Source of the DNA: Rhodococcus sp. X156
Lineage (GTDB): Bacteria > Actinomycetota > Actinomycetes > Mycobacteriales > Mycobacteriaceae
Direction: 5' to 3'
Assembly: GCF_004006015.1 (NCBI RefSeq)
Contig: NZ_CP034766.1
Location: forward strand, 3,567,001-3,631,000
Length of the DNA: 64,000 bases
A program made the position numbers and the translations under genes. Shown in pieces: positions 25,246-33,940 of this stretch. The notes under the pieces were generated by a model, which worked only from the letters and a program-made list of their open reading frames with translations, was not told the DNA's origin and ran no database searches. How positions within the stretch are numbered: the stretch's first letter is position 1; each line of letters opens with the position of its first letter.

Positions 25246-25842
25246 ATGGATGCCGCCGACGTGTTCGTGCTCGCCGACAACGCCCTCAACGACGTGGTGC
25301 AGCAGCTGCGGGAGGAGCACTGGACGCTCTCGTTCCCGCCGGCGCTCACCACGCGGCCGGCCGCGCCGCTGAGCCTGTGGCAGGTGATCGGGTACCACGC
25401 CTACGACGACGCCTGGGTGCCGGACATGCTGGCCGGGCGCACCATGAAGGACGTCGGCCCGGGTCGCTACGACGGGGACCTGCTCGGCGACTCCCCCCAG
25501 CGCGCCTTTGCGGCCCTGGTGGAGCGGGCCTGCGCGGCGGCGTGTGCGGTCGACGACTACGACCGGGTGGTGCACTGCAGCTTCGGCGACGTCTCCGCGC
25601 GCGAGTACTTCTGGCAGACCAGCTACTTCCGGGGCATCCGGGCGCACGACGTCGCCAGGGTCATCGACGTGGACAGCGTCCTGTCGCCCAGCCTGGTGCG
25701 GGCGCTGTGGGAGGCGCTCAGCCCCCGCGTCGCGCAGTGGCGCGCCGCCGGCGTGCTGGGGCCCGAGGTGCCGGTGCCGGCCGGTGCGCCGCTGCACGAC
25801 CGGCTGCTGGGCATCACCGGACGCGAACCAGCCGGCGGCTGA
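25246..25842 (+). CDS. DinB-fold / maleylpyruvate-isomerase N-terminal domain-like protein
   Basis: A 198-residue, four-helix-bundle-type protein. IGYHAYDDAWVPDMLAGR and YFRGIRAHDVARVIDVD carry the spaced histidines of the DinB_2/MDMPI metal-binding fold. Members use mycothiol or other thiols in isomerase or transferase reactions, but many have no known role. AAGGGAGG precedes the ATG at 25246. Its 3' end overlaps the convergent MFS gene by 29 bases. Confidence 0.72.
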   Translation: MDAADVFVLADNALNDVVQQLREEHWTLSFPPALTTRPAAPLSLWQVIGYHAYDDAWVPDMLAGRTMKDVGPGRYDGDLLGDSPQRAFAALVERACAAACAVDDYDRVVHCSFGDVSAREYFWQTSYFRGIRAHDVARVIDVDSVLSPSLVRALWEALSPRVAQWRAAGVLGPEVPVPAGAPLHDRLLGITGREPAGG

Positions 25843-27100
25843 GGCCGGCTCGCACGGCGTCCACCCGCTCGCGCACGGTGACCTCCCCCAGGCGGTGCAC
25901 CGCCATCGCACCCAGCCCGGCCGCCACCAGGCAGGCAGTGGCGCCGAGCAGCAGCCCGGCCCGCCCGCCCAGCTCCTCGCTCACCCAGCCGGCGATGGGC
26001 CCGCCGATGGGGGTGGAGCCCAGGAACGCCACGGTCCACAGCGCCATCACCCGCCCGCGCATGTGCGGGGCGGCTTCCAGCTGCAGCGTGGAGTTGCCCT
26101 TCGACATCACCGCCACGCTGGCGGCGCCGACCAGGCCCAGGCACAGCAGCGCCGTCACCAGGTTGGGGGCCAGCGCCGTCAGCAGGATGGTCAGCCCAAA
26201 CACCACGGTGCTGGTCACCAGCGTGCCCAGCCCGGTGCGCCCGCGGGCGGCCACGTACAGGCCGCCCACCACCGCACCCAGCCCCATCGCACCGGTCATG
26301 AACCCGTAGGCCTCCGGTCCGCCGTGGAACGTGGTGTCGGCCAGGATGGGCAGCACCACCTGGAACTCGTAGGCCAGGCAGCCCACCAGGGCCATCATCA
26401 GCAGCGGGATGGCCAGCGTCGGGGTGCGCCGCACGTAGGCGAAGCCCTCGCGCAGCTGACCCTTGCCCCGGGTCGCCGGCGGGGACGGCTGCAGCCGGGA
26501 CACGTCCAGGGCGAGCAGCGAGAGCACCACCGCGATGAAGCTGACGGCGTTGATGAAGTAGCAGACCGCCAGTCCGCCGGTGGCGATGATGAGGCCGGCG
26601 GCCGCGGGCCCGATCGCCCGGGCGGAGTTCACCAGCACCGAGTTCAGGCTGATGGCGTTGCGCAGGTGCTCCGGGCCCACCATCTCCAGCACGAACGCCT
26701 GGCGCGCCGGGTTCTCGAAGGTGTTGTTCAGCCCGAGCAGGGCGGCCAGGACGTACACCTGCCACAGCTGCACCGTGTCGGTGTAGATGAGCAGGCCCAG
26801 GACCAGAGCGAGCACGCCCATCATCGACTGCAGGCCGATCATCAGCCGCCGCTTGTCCACCCGGTCGGCGATGACGCCGCCGTAGGGCCCCAGCAGCAGG
26901 ATGGGCAGCGTCTGCAGCGCCACCACCGTGCCCAGGGCAGTGCCCGAGCCGGTGAGCTCCAGCACGAGCCACGACTGGGCGACGACCTGCATCCAGGTGC
27001 CGATGAGCGAGACGGCCTGGCCGAAGAAGTACCTGCGGTAGTTGGGGTTGGCCAGCGAGGAGAAGGTCTCCCGGCCGAGCGAGCGAGCGGCCCCGGTCAT
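25814..27100 (-). CDS. MFS exporter (EntS-like, MFS_3 family)
   Basis: A 428-residue transporter with about 12 membrane helices. Family signs include YRRYFFGQAVSLIGTWMQVVAQSWLVL at the start, GGVIADRVDKRRLMI between helices 2 and 3, and AAPHMRGRVMALWTVAFLGSTPIGG midway. These mark the TMS5/EntS-like drug or siderophore exporters. It is the second gene of a MarR-MFS pair with ATGA coupling. A siderophore-interacting reductase diverges from the pair, so export of an iron chelator or an antimicrobial is plausible. Confidence 0.85.
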   Translation of the reverse strand: MTGAARSLGRETFSSLANPNYRRYFFGQAVSLIGTWMQVVAQSWLVLELTGSGTALGTVVALQTLPILLLGPYGGVIADRVDKRRLMIGLQSMMGVLALVLGLLIYTDTVQLWQVYVLAALLGLNNTFENPARQAFVLEMVGPEHLRNAISLNSVLVNSARAIGPAAAGLIIATGGLAVCYFINAVSFIAVVLSLLALDVSRLQPSPPATRGKGQLREGFAYVRRTPTLAIPLLMMALVGCLAYEFQVVLPILADTTFHGGPEAYGFMTGAMGLGAVVGGLYVAARGRTGLGTLVTSTVVFGLTILLTALAPNLVTALLCLGLVGAASVAVMSKGNSTLQLEAAPHMRGRVMALWTVAFLGSTPIGGPIAGWVSEELGGRAGLLLGATACLVAAGLGAMAVHRLGEVTVRERVDAVRAGLSRRLVRVR

Positions 27101-27540
27101 CGGGGCCCGCCCTCGACCACGCCCAGGAGGGTCTCCAGCGCTGCCGCCGAGGAGAGCAGCGTCTCGCGCTGGTCCTCGGGAAGCGCCTCCAGGCTCGCGG
27201 CCAGCAACCGGGTCCCCTCGGCCCGGATGCGCAGGAACACCTCGCGGCCGGGCTCGGTCACCTCCACGGTGGCCGCGCGGCGGTCCTGCGGGTGCACCCG
27301 GCGCTCCACCAGCCCCTGCTCGTCCAGCTTGGCCACCACCCGGGAGAGCATCGTGGGGTTGACCCCCTCGATGTCGGCGAGCTCGCCGATGCCCAGCGGA
27401 CCCCGGCGGACCACCGTGCCGAGGATGGACATCTGCGAGCGGCTGAGGTCACCACCCCGGGAGCTGCGGTCCAGCCACCGGGAGGTGCGCCCCAGCGCCG
27501 AGCGCAGCCGCGCCACGTCCTCCGTGTTCACCGGTGTCAT
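27097..27540 (-). CDS. MarR family transcriptional regulator
   Basis: A 147-residue winged-helix repressor. The DNA-binding part reads LSRSQMSILGTVVRRGPLGIGELADIEGVNPTMLSRVVAKLDEQGLVERRVHPQDRRAATVEVTEPG, with the DRR wing motif. The ATG at 27540 has GAGGTG four bases upstream; a GTG at 27546 is a weaker option. It likely represses itself, the coupled exporter and the divergent reductase through the site at 27568-27579. Confidence 0.88.
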   Translation of the reverse strand: MTPVNTEDVARLRSALGRTSRWLDRSSRGGDLSRSQMSILGTVVRRGPLGIGELADIEGVNPTMLSRVVAKLDEQGLVERRVHPQDRRAATVEVTEPGREVFLRIRAEGTRLLAASLEALPEDQRETLLSSAAALETLLGVVEGGPR

Positions 27541-27567
27541 GCTCACCTCAGGTTCCCCTTACACTTA

Positions 27568-27579
27568 CTTGCCAACAAG
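27568..27579. promoter_or_regulatory. MarR-type palindrome between divergent genes
   Basis: CTTG-CCAA-CAAG lies in the 87-base gap between the marR gene and the siderophore-interacting protein gene. The flanks TTA and CATA are A+T-rich. The position suits control of both directions. Confidence 0.5.
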
Positions 27580-27627
27580 CATATGCCTCTCCCCTCGTGC
27601 CCGACCACCCAACCTGAGGAGGCCGCG

Positions 27628-28464
27628 GTGACGCAGCCAGCCACCAAGCCCAAGCGCGCGCCCATCGCCACCGAGGTGCTCTCCAGCACGCGGCTGAGCC
27701 CGCACATGGTGCGCGTGGTGCTGACCGGCCCGGGCTTGCGCGACTTCCCGGTGGGCAGCTGCACCGACCACTACGTGAAGCTGCTGTTCCCGCCCGCCGG
27801 CGCCAGCTATGGCATGCCCTTCGACGTGGAGCAGGTGCGCGAGCAGCTGCCCAAGGACCAGTGGCCGTGCACCCGGACGTTCACGGTGCGCGCCTACGAC
27901 CCCGCGGCCACGACGCTGACCCTGGACTTCGTGGTGCACGGCGACACCGGGCTGGCCGGTGCGTGGGCGCTGCACGCCCAGCCGGGCGACCAGATCTCGC
28001 TGATGGGCCCCGGTGGTGGCTACACGATCGACCCGGACGCCGAGGAGCACCTGCTGGTGGGCGACGCCACCGCGCTGCCCGCCATCGCCGTGGCGCTGGA
28101 GCAGCTGCCGGCAGGTGCCCGCGCGCAGGTGGTGGTGGAGGTGGACGGCCCCGCGGACGAGCAGGAGCTGCCCAGCGCGGCCGACATGCGGGTGCGGTGG
28201 TTGCACCGTGGTGACAGCACCGATCCCGACCTGCTGCTGGCGGCCGTGCGCGAGCTCACCGTGTCCCCCGGTGCACAGGCCTTCGTGCACGGCGAGGCAG
28301 CCGCCGTCCGCTCGGTGCGGCGCTACCTGCGCACCGAGGTGGGCATCCCGGTGGCGGCGCTGTCGGCGTCGGGCTACTGGAAGCGCGGCCGCACCGACGA
28401 GGTGTGGCGGGCGGAGAAGAAGGAGTGGAACCGCTTGGCGGAGCTGGACGACCAGGGGCGCTAG
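27628..28464 (+). CDS. Siderophore-interacting FAD-dependent ferric reductase
   Basis: A 278-residue SIP/ViuB-type flavoprotein. The FAD domain carries CTRTFTVRAYDPAATTLTLDFVVHGDTGLAGAWA, where R-x-Y-T/R FAD contacts are typical, then the MGPGGGY loop. The NAD(P)-binding half contains LLVGDATALPAIAVALEQLPAG and the late SGYWKRGRTDE motif. It reduces ferric siderophores in the cytoplasm to release iron. GAGGAGG lies before the GTG at 27628; an upstream ATG at 27583 has no site. Confidence 0.92.
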   Translation: MTQPATKPKRAPIATEVLSSTRLSPHMVRVVLTGPGLRDFPVGSCTDHYVKLLFPPAGASYGMPFDVEQVREQLPKDQWPCTRTFTVRAYDPAATTLTLDFVVHGDTGLAGAWALHAQPGDQISLMGPGGGYTIDPDAEEHLLVGDATALPAIAVALEQLPAGARAQVVVEVDGPADEQELPSAADMRVRWLHRGDSTDPDLLLAAVRELTVSPGAQAFVHGEAAAVRSVRRYLRTEVGIPVAALSASGYWKRGRTDEVWRAEKKEWNRLAELDDQGR

Positions 28465-29231
28465 ACCGGGGTCATGGCCGCGACCAGCCAGCGGCCGTCG
28501 ACCTTCTCCATGGTCAGCACCAGCCGGCTGCCCGACATCGACGGGTCCGGCGCGTCCTGGGTGGTGGTGGACTGGTTGAGGTAGACCAGCGCGTCCACCT
28601 TGTCCGGGCTCGCGGTGGAGGCTGCCGCTCCCACCACGGTGGCGCGGGTGGTCACGGCCTTCTGCTTGGCCGCCGGAACGACCGTGGCGGTGGTGACCTT
28701 GGTGTAGTCGTCGCGGAACGAGCCCGTGGTGCGCTCCGCGGCGTTGCGCAGCTCGTCGTCCACGGTGGTGTGGTCGTAGGACAGCAGCGCGACGGCGCTG
28801 TCCGAGGCAGCCTGCACGGCCTCCGTGCGCGCCTGCTCCAGCGCCGTGGTCTTCAGCTGCGGGTGCAGCGGCCAGCCGGTGGTGCGCTGGGTCAGGAGCA
28901 CTCCGACCACCACCGCCAGGGCCACGACCACCAGGGCACCGGCGCCGAGCAGCGCCCGGCGCTGCACGCCGTCGGCCAGCGGCGAGGCGGTGGTGGCCCC
29001 CCTCGTGGCGGCCGGCTTCGCCGTCGCGGACCCAGTCTTGGCTCCGGCGGTCGCGGCCGTCTCGGTCTCGGCCTCAGCCGACCCGGTCTTGGCAGCCTCG
29101 GCCGACTCGATCTTGGCCGTCTCGGTCTTGGCCGTCTCGGTCCCGGCAGACGCGGTCTCCGACGTCTCGGCCGGCTCCCCGTCCTCGGTGTTGGGCAGCT
29201 GCTCGTCGCGGCCCCTGCGCATCAGCTTCAC
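28461..29231 (-). CDS. Mce-associated membrane protein (second)
   Basis: A 256-residue protein. About 85 N-terminal residues are Ala/Thr/Glu/Lys-rich and cytoplasmic, followed by a single helix at about 92-112 (LLGAGALVVVALAVVVGVLL). An extracytoplasmic NTF2-like domain ends in GRWLVAAMTPV. This is the layout of Mce-associated (Mam/Mas) proteins that close mce operons and stabilise the transport complex. The GTG at 29231 overlaps the previous gene by four bases. It is the last gene of the operon and meets the convergent reductase gene. Confidence 0.82.
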   Translation of the reverse strand: MKLMRRGRDEQLPNTEDGEPAETSETASAGTETAKTETAKIESAEAAKTGSAEAETETAATAGAKTGSATAKPAATRGATTASPLADGVQRRALLGAGALVVVALAVVVGVLLTQRTTGWPLHPQLKTTALEQARTEAVQAASDSAVALLSYDHTTVDDELRNAAERTTGSFRDDYTKVTTATVVPAAKQKAVTTRATVVGAAASTASPDKVDALVYLNQSTTTQDAPDPSMSGSRLVLTMEKVDGRWLVAAMTPV

Positions 29232-30025
29232 GGTACGAAGTCCACCTTCGAGACCGTCATGCGGCCTCCATCGTCGACCACGGTCACTCGTAGTCGGTAG
29301 CTGCGGTCCTCCGGCTGCGGGGACGAGGAGTTGGAGACCTTGGCGCTGGAGGCGACCAGCACCACCCCGGTGTTGTCGTCGAGCCGCTCCAGGGCGGAGG
29401 CCTCGATGGTGCCGGCGGAGTCGACTTGCGCCTGCTGCACCACCTGGATGTAGGAGTCCTTGCCGGCGCCGAACTCCTCGGCGAAGGTCCCGCTGGACCC
29501 GTCAAGCAGGTTCTGCACGTCCTCGGCCGCGGTCTGGTGCCGGATGTTCGTCAGGTTGAGCACGCCCTGCCGCGCGGTCTGCACGAACGCCTCGCGCCGG
29601 GCGTCGTCCTCGGCGGAGGTGGTGGCACGCAACAGCAGCACCGTGGCCGCGGCCAGCGCGAGCACCAGCAGCAGCGCACCGCCCGCCCCCACCAGGGTGC
29701 GCACCCGGGGTCGCGACGGGGGCAGGTCGGGCCCTGCGCCGGCCGGGGCAGCCGTGGCCGAGTCAGCCGGGGTGGAGGCAGCCGGGGTGGAGTCAGCGGT
29801 GGTGGCGGTGCTCGCCTTGACCAGCGACGGACGCTCGATCTTCGCGGTCTCCTCGACGGGAGCCGGTGCCGGTGCTGGTGCTGCGGTCGGCGCCGGAGAT
29901 GCAGTCGGTGCGGCCGTGGACTGCGGCTCCTCCGCCGTCTCGGTCTGCTGCGGGGCGGTGGAGCCGACTTCACCGGCCGCCGGGCCCTGGGCCCTGGTGG
30001 CTCTCCTGCGTGAACGTTGCTGCAC
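29228..30025 (-). CDS. Mce-associated membrane protein (first)
   Basis: A 265-residue protein with the same plan as its downstream neighbour: a long Pro/Ala/Thr-rich cytoplasmic tail, a helix at about residues 112-132 (TLVGAGGALLLVLALAAATVLLL) and an extracytoplasmic domain ending in GRMTVSKVDFVP. The two are paralogues, as with Rv3493c and Rv3492c in the M. tuberculosis mce4 locus. The start is the GTG at 30025, 20 bases after mce4F. A longer frame runs back through mce4F and is rejected. Confidence 0.8.
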   Translation of the reverse strand: MQQRSRRRATRAQGPAAGEVGSTAPQQTETAEEPQSTAAPTASPAPTAAPAPAPAPVEETAKIERPSLVKASTATTADSTPAASTPADSATAAPAGAGPDLPPSRPRVRTLVGAGGALLLVLALAAATVLLLRATTSAEDDARREAFVQTARQGVLNLTNIRHQTAAEDVQNLLDGSSGTFAEEFGAGKDSYIQVVQQAQVDSAGTIEASALERLDDNTGVVLVASSAKVSNSSSPQPEDRSYRLRVTVVDDGGRMTVSKVDFVP

Positions 30026-30045
30026 TACCAGCTCACTTCGTGTCA

Positions 30046-31476
30046 CTACTGCTCTGATCCCGTCGGTGCTGTCAACAGCTGCTGCCAGGTCATGCCGGGT
30101 CGGTAGGTGCTGCCCATGGCGAGGTCGGCCTGGGCGTAGGTCTTGCCGTCCGATCCAACATACTTGCCGGTAACGGGGTCGTAAGGTGCCGTGGCCGTGA
30201 CGGATTGAGGCGTGGGCTGCACCTCCGGCGCCGCTGCCGACTGGGCCGTCACCGGCTGCGACGGCGTCGTCACGCCGGGGTTGGTTCCGACGGGGACGTA
30301 ACCCTCCGGGTCGCGGCACAGCTCGGGCGTCGGCGCCCGCTTGCCGGGCACCTCGGCGCAGGGCAGGTTGCGCACGCCGCGCACAGCCACCCCGTTGGCC
30401 GCGTCCTGCGGGATCTTGCAGTACAACCCGTCCGGGGTGAAGGGCACGTCCACCTCGGTGGCCAGCCGCCGCTCCGAGGCGGGCAGGTAGCCGGTGGTGC
30501 ACGGCGGTGGCGTGTTGAGGGCGTAGACGAAGTCCAGGTTGGCTCGGCCGGTGCCGGCCGAGGGGAGCACCACCGACACCAGCGCGGCGGCCAGCGGTGG
30601 GTAGATCACCAGCACCTGTTCCAGCGCAGCGTTGTAGGTGACCGCCACCTGCCCGACGCTGGTCAGGTTGGCCAGCAGGATCGGCAGCGTGGGCTGCAGG
30701 TCCTGGAACAGCGCGGTCGCCTCGCGGGAGAAGGGCTGGCCCTTCACCAGCAGCGCACGCACGTCGGAGTCGCTGCTGCGGACCTGGTCGGTGAACGTGG
30801 CCAGGTTGCTGGTCCACGCCCGGATGGCGTCACTGGTGACCACCTGGGTGTCCAGCAGCGGGCCGAGCTCCTCGAGCAGCGTCCGGGTGGGCCCGATGTT
30901 GTTCTGCGCCTCCTGCAGGAACAGCCGGGTGCTGTCCAGCAGGCGCTGCAGGTCGGGGCCGGAGCCGCTGAAGGCGTTGAAGGACTCGTCCACCACCTTG
31001 CGGAAGTTGCCGGGCGGGATGCTCGCCACCAGCGCGTTGGCCTGGTCGAGCAGCGGCCCCACCTCCGAGGGCACGGTGGCCCGGCCGAGGGGCACCACGT
31101 CGCCGTCCTGCAGGAACGGCCCGCTGGCGGTGCGCGGCATCAGGTCCACGTACTGCTCACCGATGGCCGAGACGCTCTTCACGGCCACGTCGAGGTCGCT
31201 GGGCACCTCGGCGCCGGAGTCGACGGACAGCTCCGCCTCCACCCCGGTGTCGGTGAGCCGCACGGCCGAGACCTTGCCGATGGTGTTGCCGCGGTAGGTG
31301 ACGTTCGCGAACGGGTAGAGACCACCGGCGGCGGGCAGCTGCACCGTCACGGTGTGCCGGCCGACACCGACCAGCGCGGGCAGCTGGATGTAGTACAGCC
31401 CCATCACCGTCACGCCGACGACGGTGAGCACCGCGAAGATGGCGAGCTGCATGCGGACGAAGCGGGAGAGGATCAC
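30046..31476 (-). CDS. mce4F: Mce family protein F (Mce4F-like)
   Basis: A 476-residue Mce protein with an N-terminal helix (LAIFAVLTVVGVTVMGLYYI), then the MlaD/Mce domain with HTVTVQLPAAGGLYPFANVTYRGNTIGKVSAVRL. A long helical segment that builds the needle follows. The C-terminal 140 residues hold cysteines (CTTGYLP, LYCKIP, LPCAEVPGKRAPTP) typical of MceF, and end in a short QPV-rich tail. It is the sixth subunit of the hexameric periplasmic tunnel carrying lipids or sterols to the YrbE permease. The GTG at 31476 overlaps mce4E by four bases. Confidence 0.88.
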   Translation of the reverse strand: MILSRFVRMQLAIFAVLTVVGVTVMGLYYIQLPALVGVGRHTVTVQLPAAGGLYPFANVTYRGNTIGKVSAVRLTDTGVEAELSVDSGAEVPSDLDVAVKSVSAIGEQYVDLMPRTASGPFLQDGDVVPLGRATVPSEVGPLLDQANALVASIPPGNFRKVVDESFNAFSGSGPDLQRLLDSTRLFLQEAQNNIGPTRTLLEELGPLLDTQVVTSDAIRAWTSNLATFTDQVRSSDSDVRALLVKGQPFSREATALFQDLQPTLPILLANLTSVGQVAVTYNAALEQVLVIYPPLAAALVSVVLPSAGTGRANLDFVYALNTPPPCTTGYLPASERRLATEVDVPFTPDGLYCKIPQDAANGVAVRGVRNLPCAEVPGKRAPTPELCRDPEGYVPVGTNPGVTTPSQPVTAQSAAAPEVQPTPQSVTATAPYDPVTGKYVGSDGKTYAQADLAMGSTYRPGMTWQQLLTAPTGSEQ

Positions 31477-32654
31477 TGGCCGGTCCCCGTTCCTGCTGGC
31501 TGGCCGGGCAGCGCCTGGCTGGGTGGTTGCTGCTGCGGCGGGGTGTTCAGCGGCGCCTGCAGCGGGTCGGCCGCGGTGGTGCCCTGCCCGGCGTTCTGCT
31601 GGAGCACGTTCTGCAGCTGGGTGAGCACCCCGTAGAACGGCGTTCCCTTGAGCAGGGCGCTGTCGGTGCGGGCCAGCGTCAGGTCGATGGTGATGCCCAG
31701 GTTGGCGTAGTCGCCGTGGAAGGCGTTCTTGAAGGAGTTCATCGGGAACGGGAACGTGCCGAGCACGCTGAGGCTCTCCGGGAGGTCCTTGCCCGCGTCG
31801 GCGAGCGCGGCGAGGCTGGGTGAGAGGTACTGCAGGTTGGCGATGAGGTCGTCCTTGGAGCTGGTGACCACCCGGGTGGCGGCGTACCCGAGGTTGCCCA
31901 GGGACGCGAGCGTGGTGGTGAGGTCGGCGCGCTGCTGGTTGAGCACGGCCAGCGCCGGCGGGATGGAGTCCAGCGCCCCGCCGAGCACCTGGTTCTGCTG
32001 GGCCACCTGGCCGGCGAGCCGGTTGAGGCCCTCCATCGCCCGGATGATGTCCTGCTTCTGGGTGTCCAGCCCGGTCAGCAGGGTGTTCAGCTGGGTGAAC
32101 AGGCTGCGCACCGAGTCCTCGCGGCCCTTGAGCGCGTTGTTCAGCTCGGAGGCGATCTCCTGGATCTGCGACAGCCCGCCGCCGTTGAGCACCACCGACA
32201 GCGACGACAGCGTCTGCTCCGTCGTCGGGTAGGCACCGGCCTGGCTGAGCGGGATGGTGGCCCCGGGCTGCAGCTGGCCGACCGGCGCCTCGGAGACCGG
32301 CGGGTTCAGCTCGACGTGGTTGGAACCCAGCAGCGACGTCTGGCCGATCATCGCGGTGGCGTTGGCGGGCAGCTGGACGTCCTCGTTCAGCGACAGCGTG
32401 ACCTTGGCGTGCCAGCCGACCAGCTCGATGCCGCTGACCTTGCCGACGATGACGTCGTCCACCCGCACCGGGGAGTTCTGGTCGATGGTGGTGACGTTGG
32501 GCATCTCCACCTGCACCGTCCACGCTCCGCCCCCGGAGCCCTCCGTGCCCGGCAGCGGCAGCGAGTTCAGTCCCTTGAACTCACACCCGCCGAGCACCAC
32601 CGACGAGACCAGCACCGCCGCGCCGATCCCGGCCGCACGTCGTGACCTGCTCAT
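31473..32654 (-). CDS. mce4E: Mce family lipoprotein E (Mce4E/LprN-like)
   Basis: A 393-residue lipoprotein: the signal ends in lipobox LGGC with Cys24. The Mce domain follows with WTVQVEMPNVTTIDQNSPVRVDDVIVGKVSGIEL, then a long helical region rich in Asn/Gln/Leu, and a Gln/Pro-rich tail. The lipid anchor marks the E subunit of Mce complexes. The ATG at 32654 shares one base with the mce4D stop. Confidence 0.9.
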   Translation of the reverse strand: MSRSRRAAGIGAAVLVSSVVLGGCEFKGLNSLPLPGTEGSGGGAWTVQVEMPNVTTIDQNSPVRVDDVIVGKVSGIELVGWHAKVTLSLNEDVQLPANATAMIGQTSLLGSNHVELNPPVSEAPVGQLQPGATIPLSQAGAYPTTEQTLSSLSVVLNGGGLSQIQEIASELNNALKGREDSVRSLFTQLNTLLTGLDTQKQDIIRAMEGLNRLAGQVAQQNQVLGGALDSIPPALAVLNQQRADLTTTLASLGNLGYAATRVVTSSKDDLIANLQYLSPSLAALADAGKDLPESLSVLGTFPFPMNSFKNAFHGDYANLGITIDLTLARTDSALLKGTPFYGVLTQLQNVLQQNAGQGTTAADPLQAPLNTPPQQQPPSQALPGQPAGTGTGQ

Positions 32655-33940
32655 CAACGTCCTCCCTCCGGCATCAGCAGACCCGTCAGGCCGGGGACCT
32701 TGGGCTCGGCGACGGTCGGCCACTTGACCCCGGTGTAGCCGGGGGCGCCGGGCTTGTCGGCCGCGGGCAGCGTGCCGGTGGCGACGTCCAGCCCGGGCTC
32801 GCTGAGCTGGAGGTCGGTCGGCTCGGCCCGGTAGCCGTTGACCGGGTTGAGGCCCAGCGCCGGGTAGTTGAAGTTCAGCGTGTTCAGGTACGGCGCGAGG
32901 TACTGCACGCACAGCTTCGCGCTCTGGTCCGCGGCGGCGGTGGCGAGCCCAGCGATGCCACCGCAGATGAAGTTCACCGGGTTCTGGAAGTTGGAGATGG
33001 CCAGGTTGCCGACCAGGGAGTTGTGCCCGGGCTGGTAGATGTTGAAGAAGTTGGCCAGCGAGTTGGGTCCGGAGTGCAGGATCCGCTCCACCTCCGGGCG
33101 CTTGTCGGCCAGCACCTGGGTGACGTCGGCGAGGCTGCTCACCGCCTCGGACAGCCCGGTCCGGTTGCTCCGCACGAAGCGCTCCACGTCGCCGACCGCG
33201 ATGTTCAGGTCGGCCAGCGCCCCACCCAGTGCGGTGGTGTTCTTGGCCAGCACGTCCGAGACGCTGGCCAGGCGGCCGCCGAACTCCACGATCTGCCGGT
33301 CGCTGGCCGCCAGCGCACTGACGAAGACCTGCAGGTTGCGCACGATCGAGAAGAGGTCGTCCCGGCCGTCGGAGAGCGTCTTCATGGCCAGCGAGAGCTG
33401 GTTCAGCGTCTGCCGCAGCGACTGCCCGTTGCCGTCCAGCGCGGCGGCGGCGGAGTTCACGGTCTCCCCGAGCGCCCCGGTGGTGCTGGACTCGTTGGGG
33501 CCCAGCGCGGTGGCCAGGGTTCCCAGCTGGTCCTTGATCTCGTCCCACTCCACCGGCACTGCGGTGCGGTCCTCGTTGAGCACCGCGTTGTCGGCCATCA
33601 CCGGCCCACCGTCGTAGACCGGGGCCAGCTGGACGAAGCGGGAGGAGACCAGGCTCTGGGCGACGATGAGGGCCTTGGCGTCCGCCGGCACCGGCTGGTC
33701 GGCATCCACCGACATCGTCACCTTGGCGCGGTCGCCCTCCGGCTCGATGGAGTCGATGGTGCCCACCTTCACGCCGAGCACGCGGACGTCGTCGCCCTCG
33801 TAGATGCTCGTGGTGGAGGTGAAGTAGGCGACGACGGTGTGCTGCTTGGTGCCCGGCAGCAGCACGTAGGTGGCGGCGGCGAGCACCGCGACGACCAGCG
33901 CGATGATCGCGCCGCGGACCACCATCGACCTGGTGCTCAT
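32654..33940 (-). CDS. mce4D: Mce family protein D (Mce4D-like)
   Basis: A 428-residue subunit with an N-terminal helix (GAIIALVVAVLAAATYVLLPG) and the Mce domain HTVVAYFTSTTSIYEGDDVRVLGVKVGTIDSIEPEG. A helical needle segment follows, then a C-terminal part with the cysteine pair FICGGIAG and LCVQYLAPYLNTLNFNYPALGLNPV, common in MceD. ATGA overlap with mce4C ensures coupled translation. Confidence 0.88.
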   Translation of the reverse strand: MSTRSMVVRGAIIALVVAVLAAATYVLLPGTKQHTVVAYFTSTTSIYEGDDVRVLGVKVGTIDSIEPEGDRAKVTMSVDADQPVPADAKALIVAQSLVSSRFVQLAPVYDGGPVMADNAVLNEDRTAVPVEWDEIKDQLGTLATALGPNESSTTGALGETVNSAAAALDGNGQSLRQTLNQLSLAMKTLSDGRDDLFSIVRNLQVFVSALAASDRQIVEFGGRLASVSDVLAKNTTALGGALADLNIAVGDVERFVRSNRTGLSEAVSSLADVTQVLADKRPEVERILHSGPNSLANFFNIYQPGHNSLVGNLAISNFQNPVNFICGGIAGLATAAADQSAKLCVQYLAPYLNTLNFNYPALGLNPVNGYRAEPTDLQLSEPGLDVATGTLPAADKPGAPGYTGVKWPTVAEPKVPGLTGLLMPEGGR

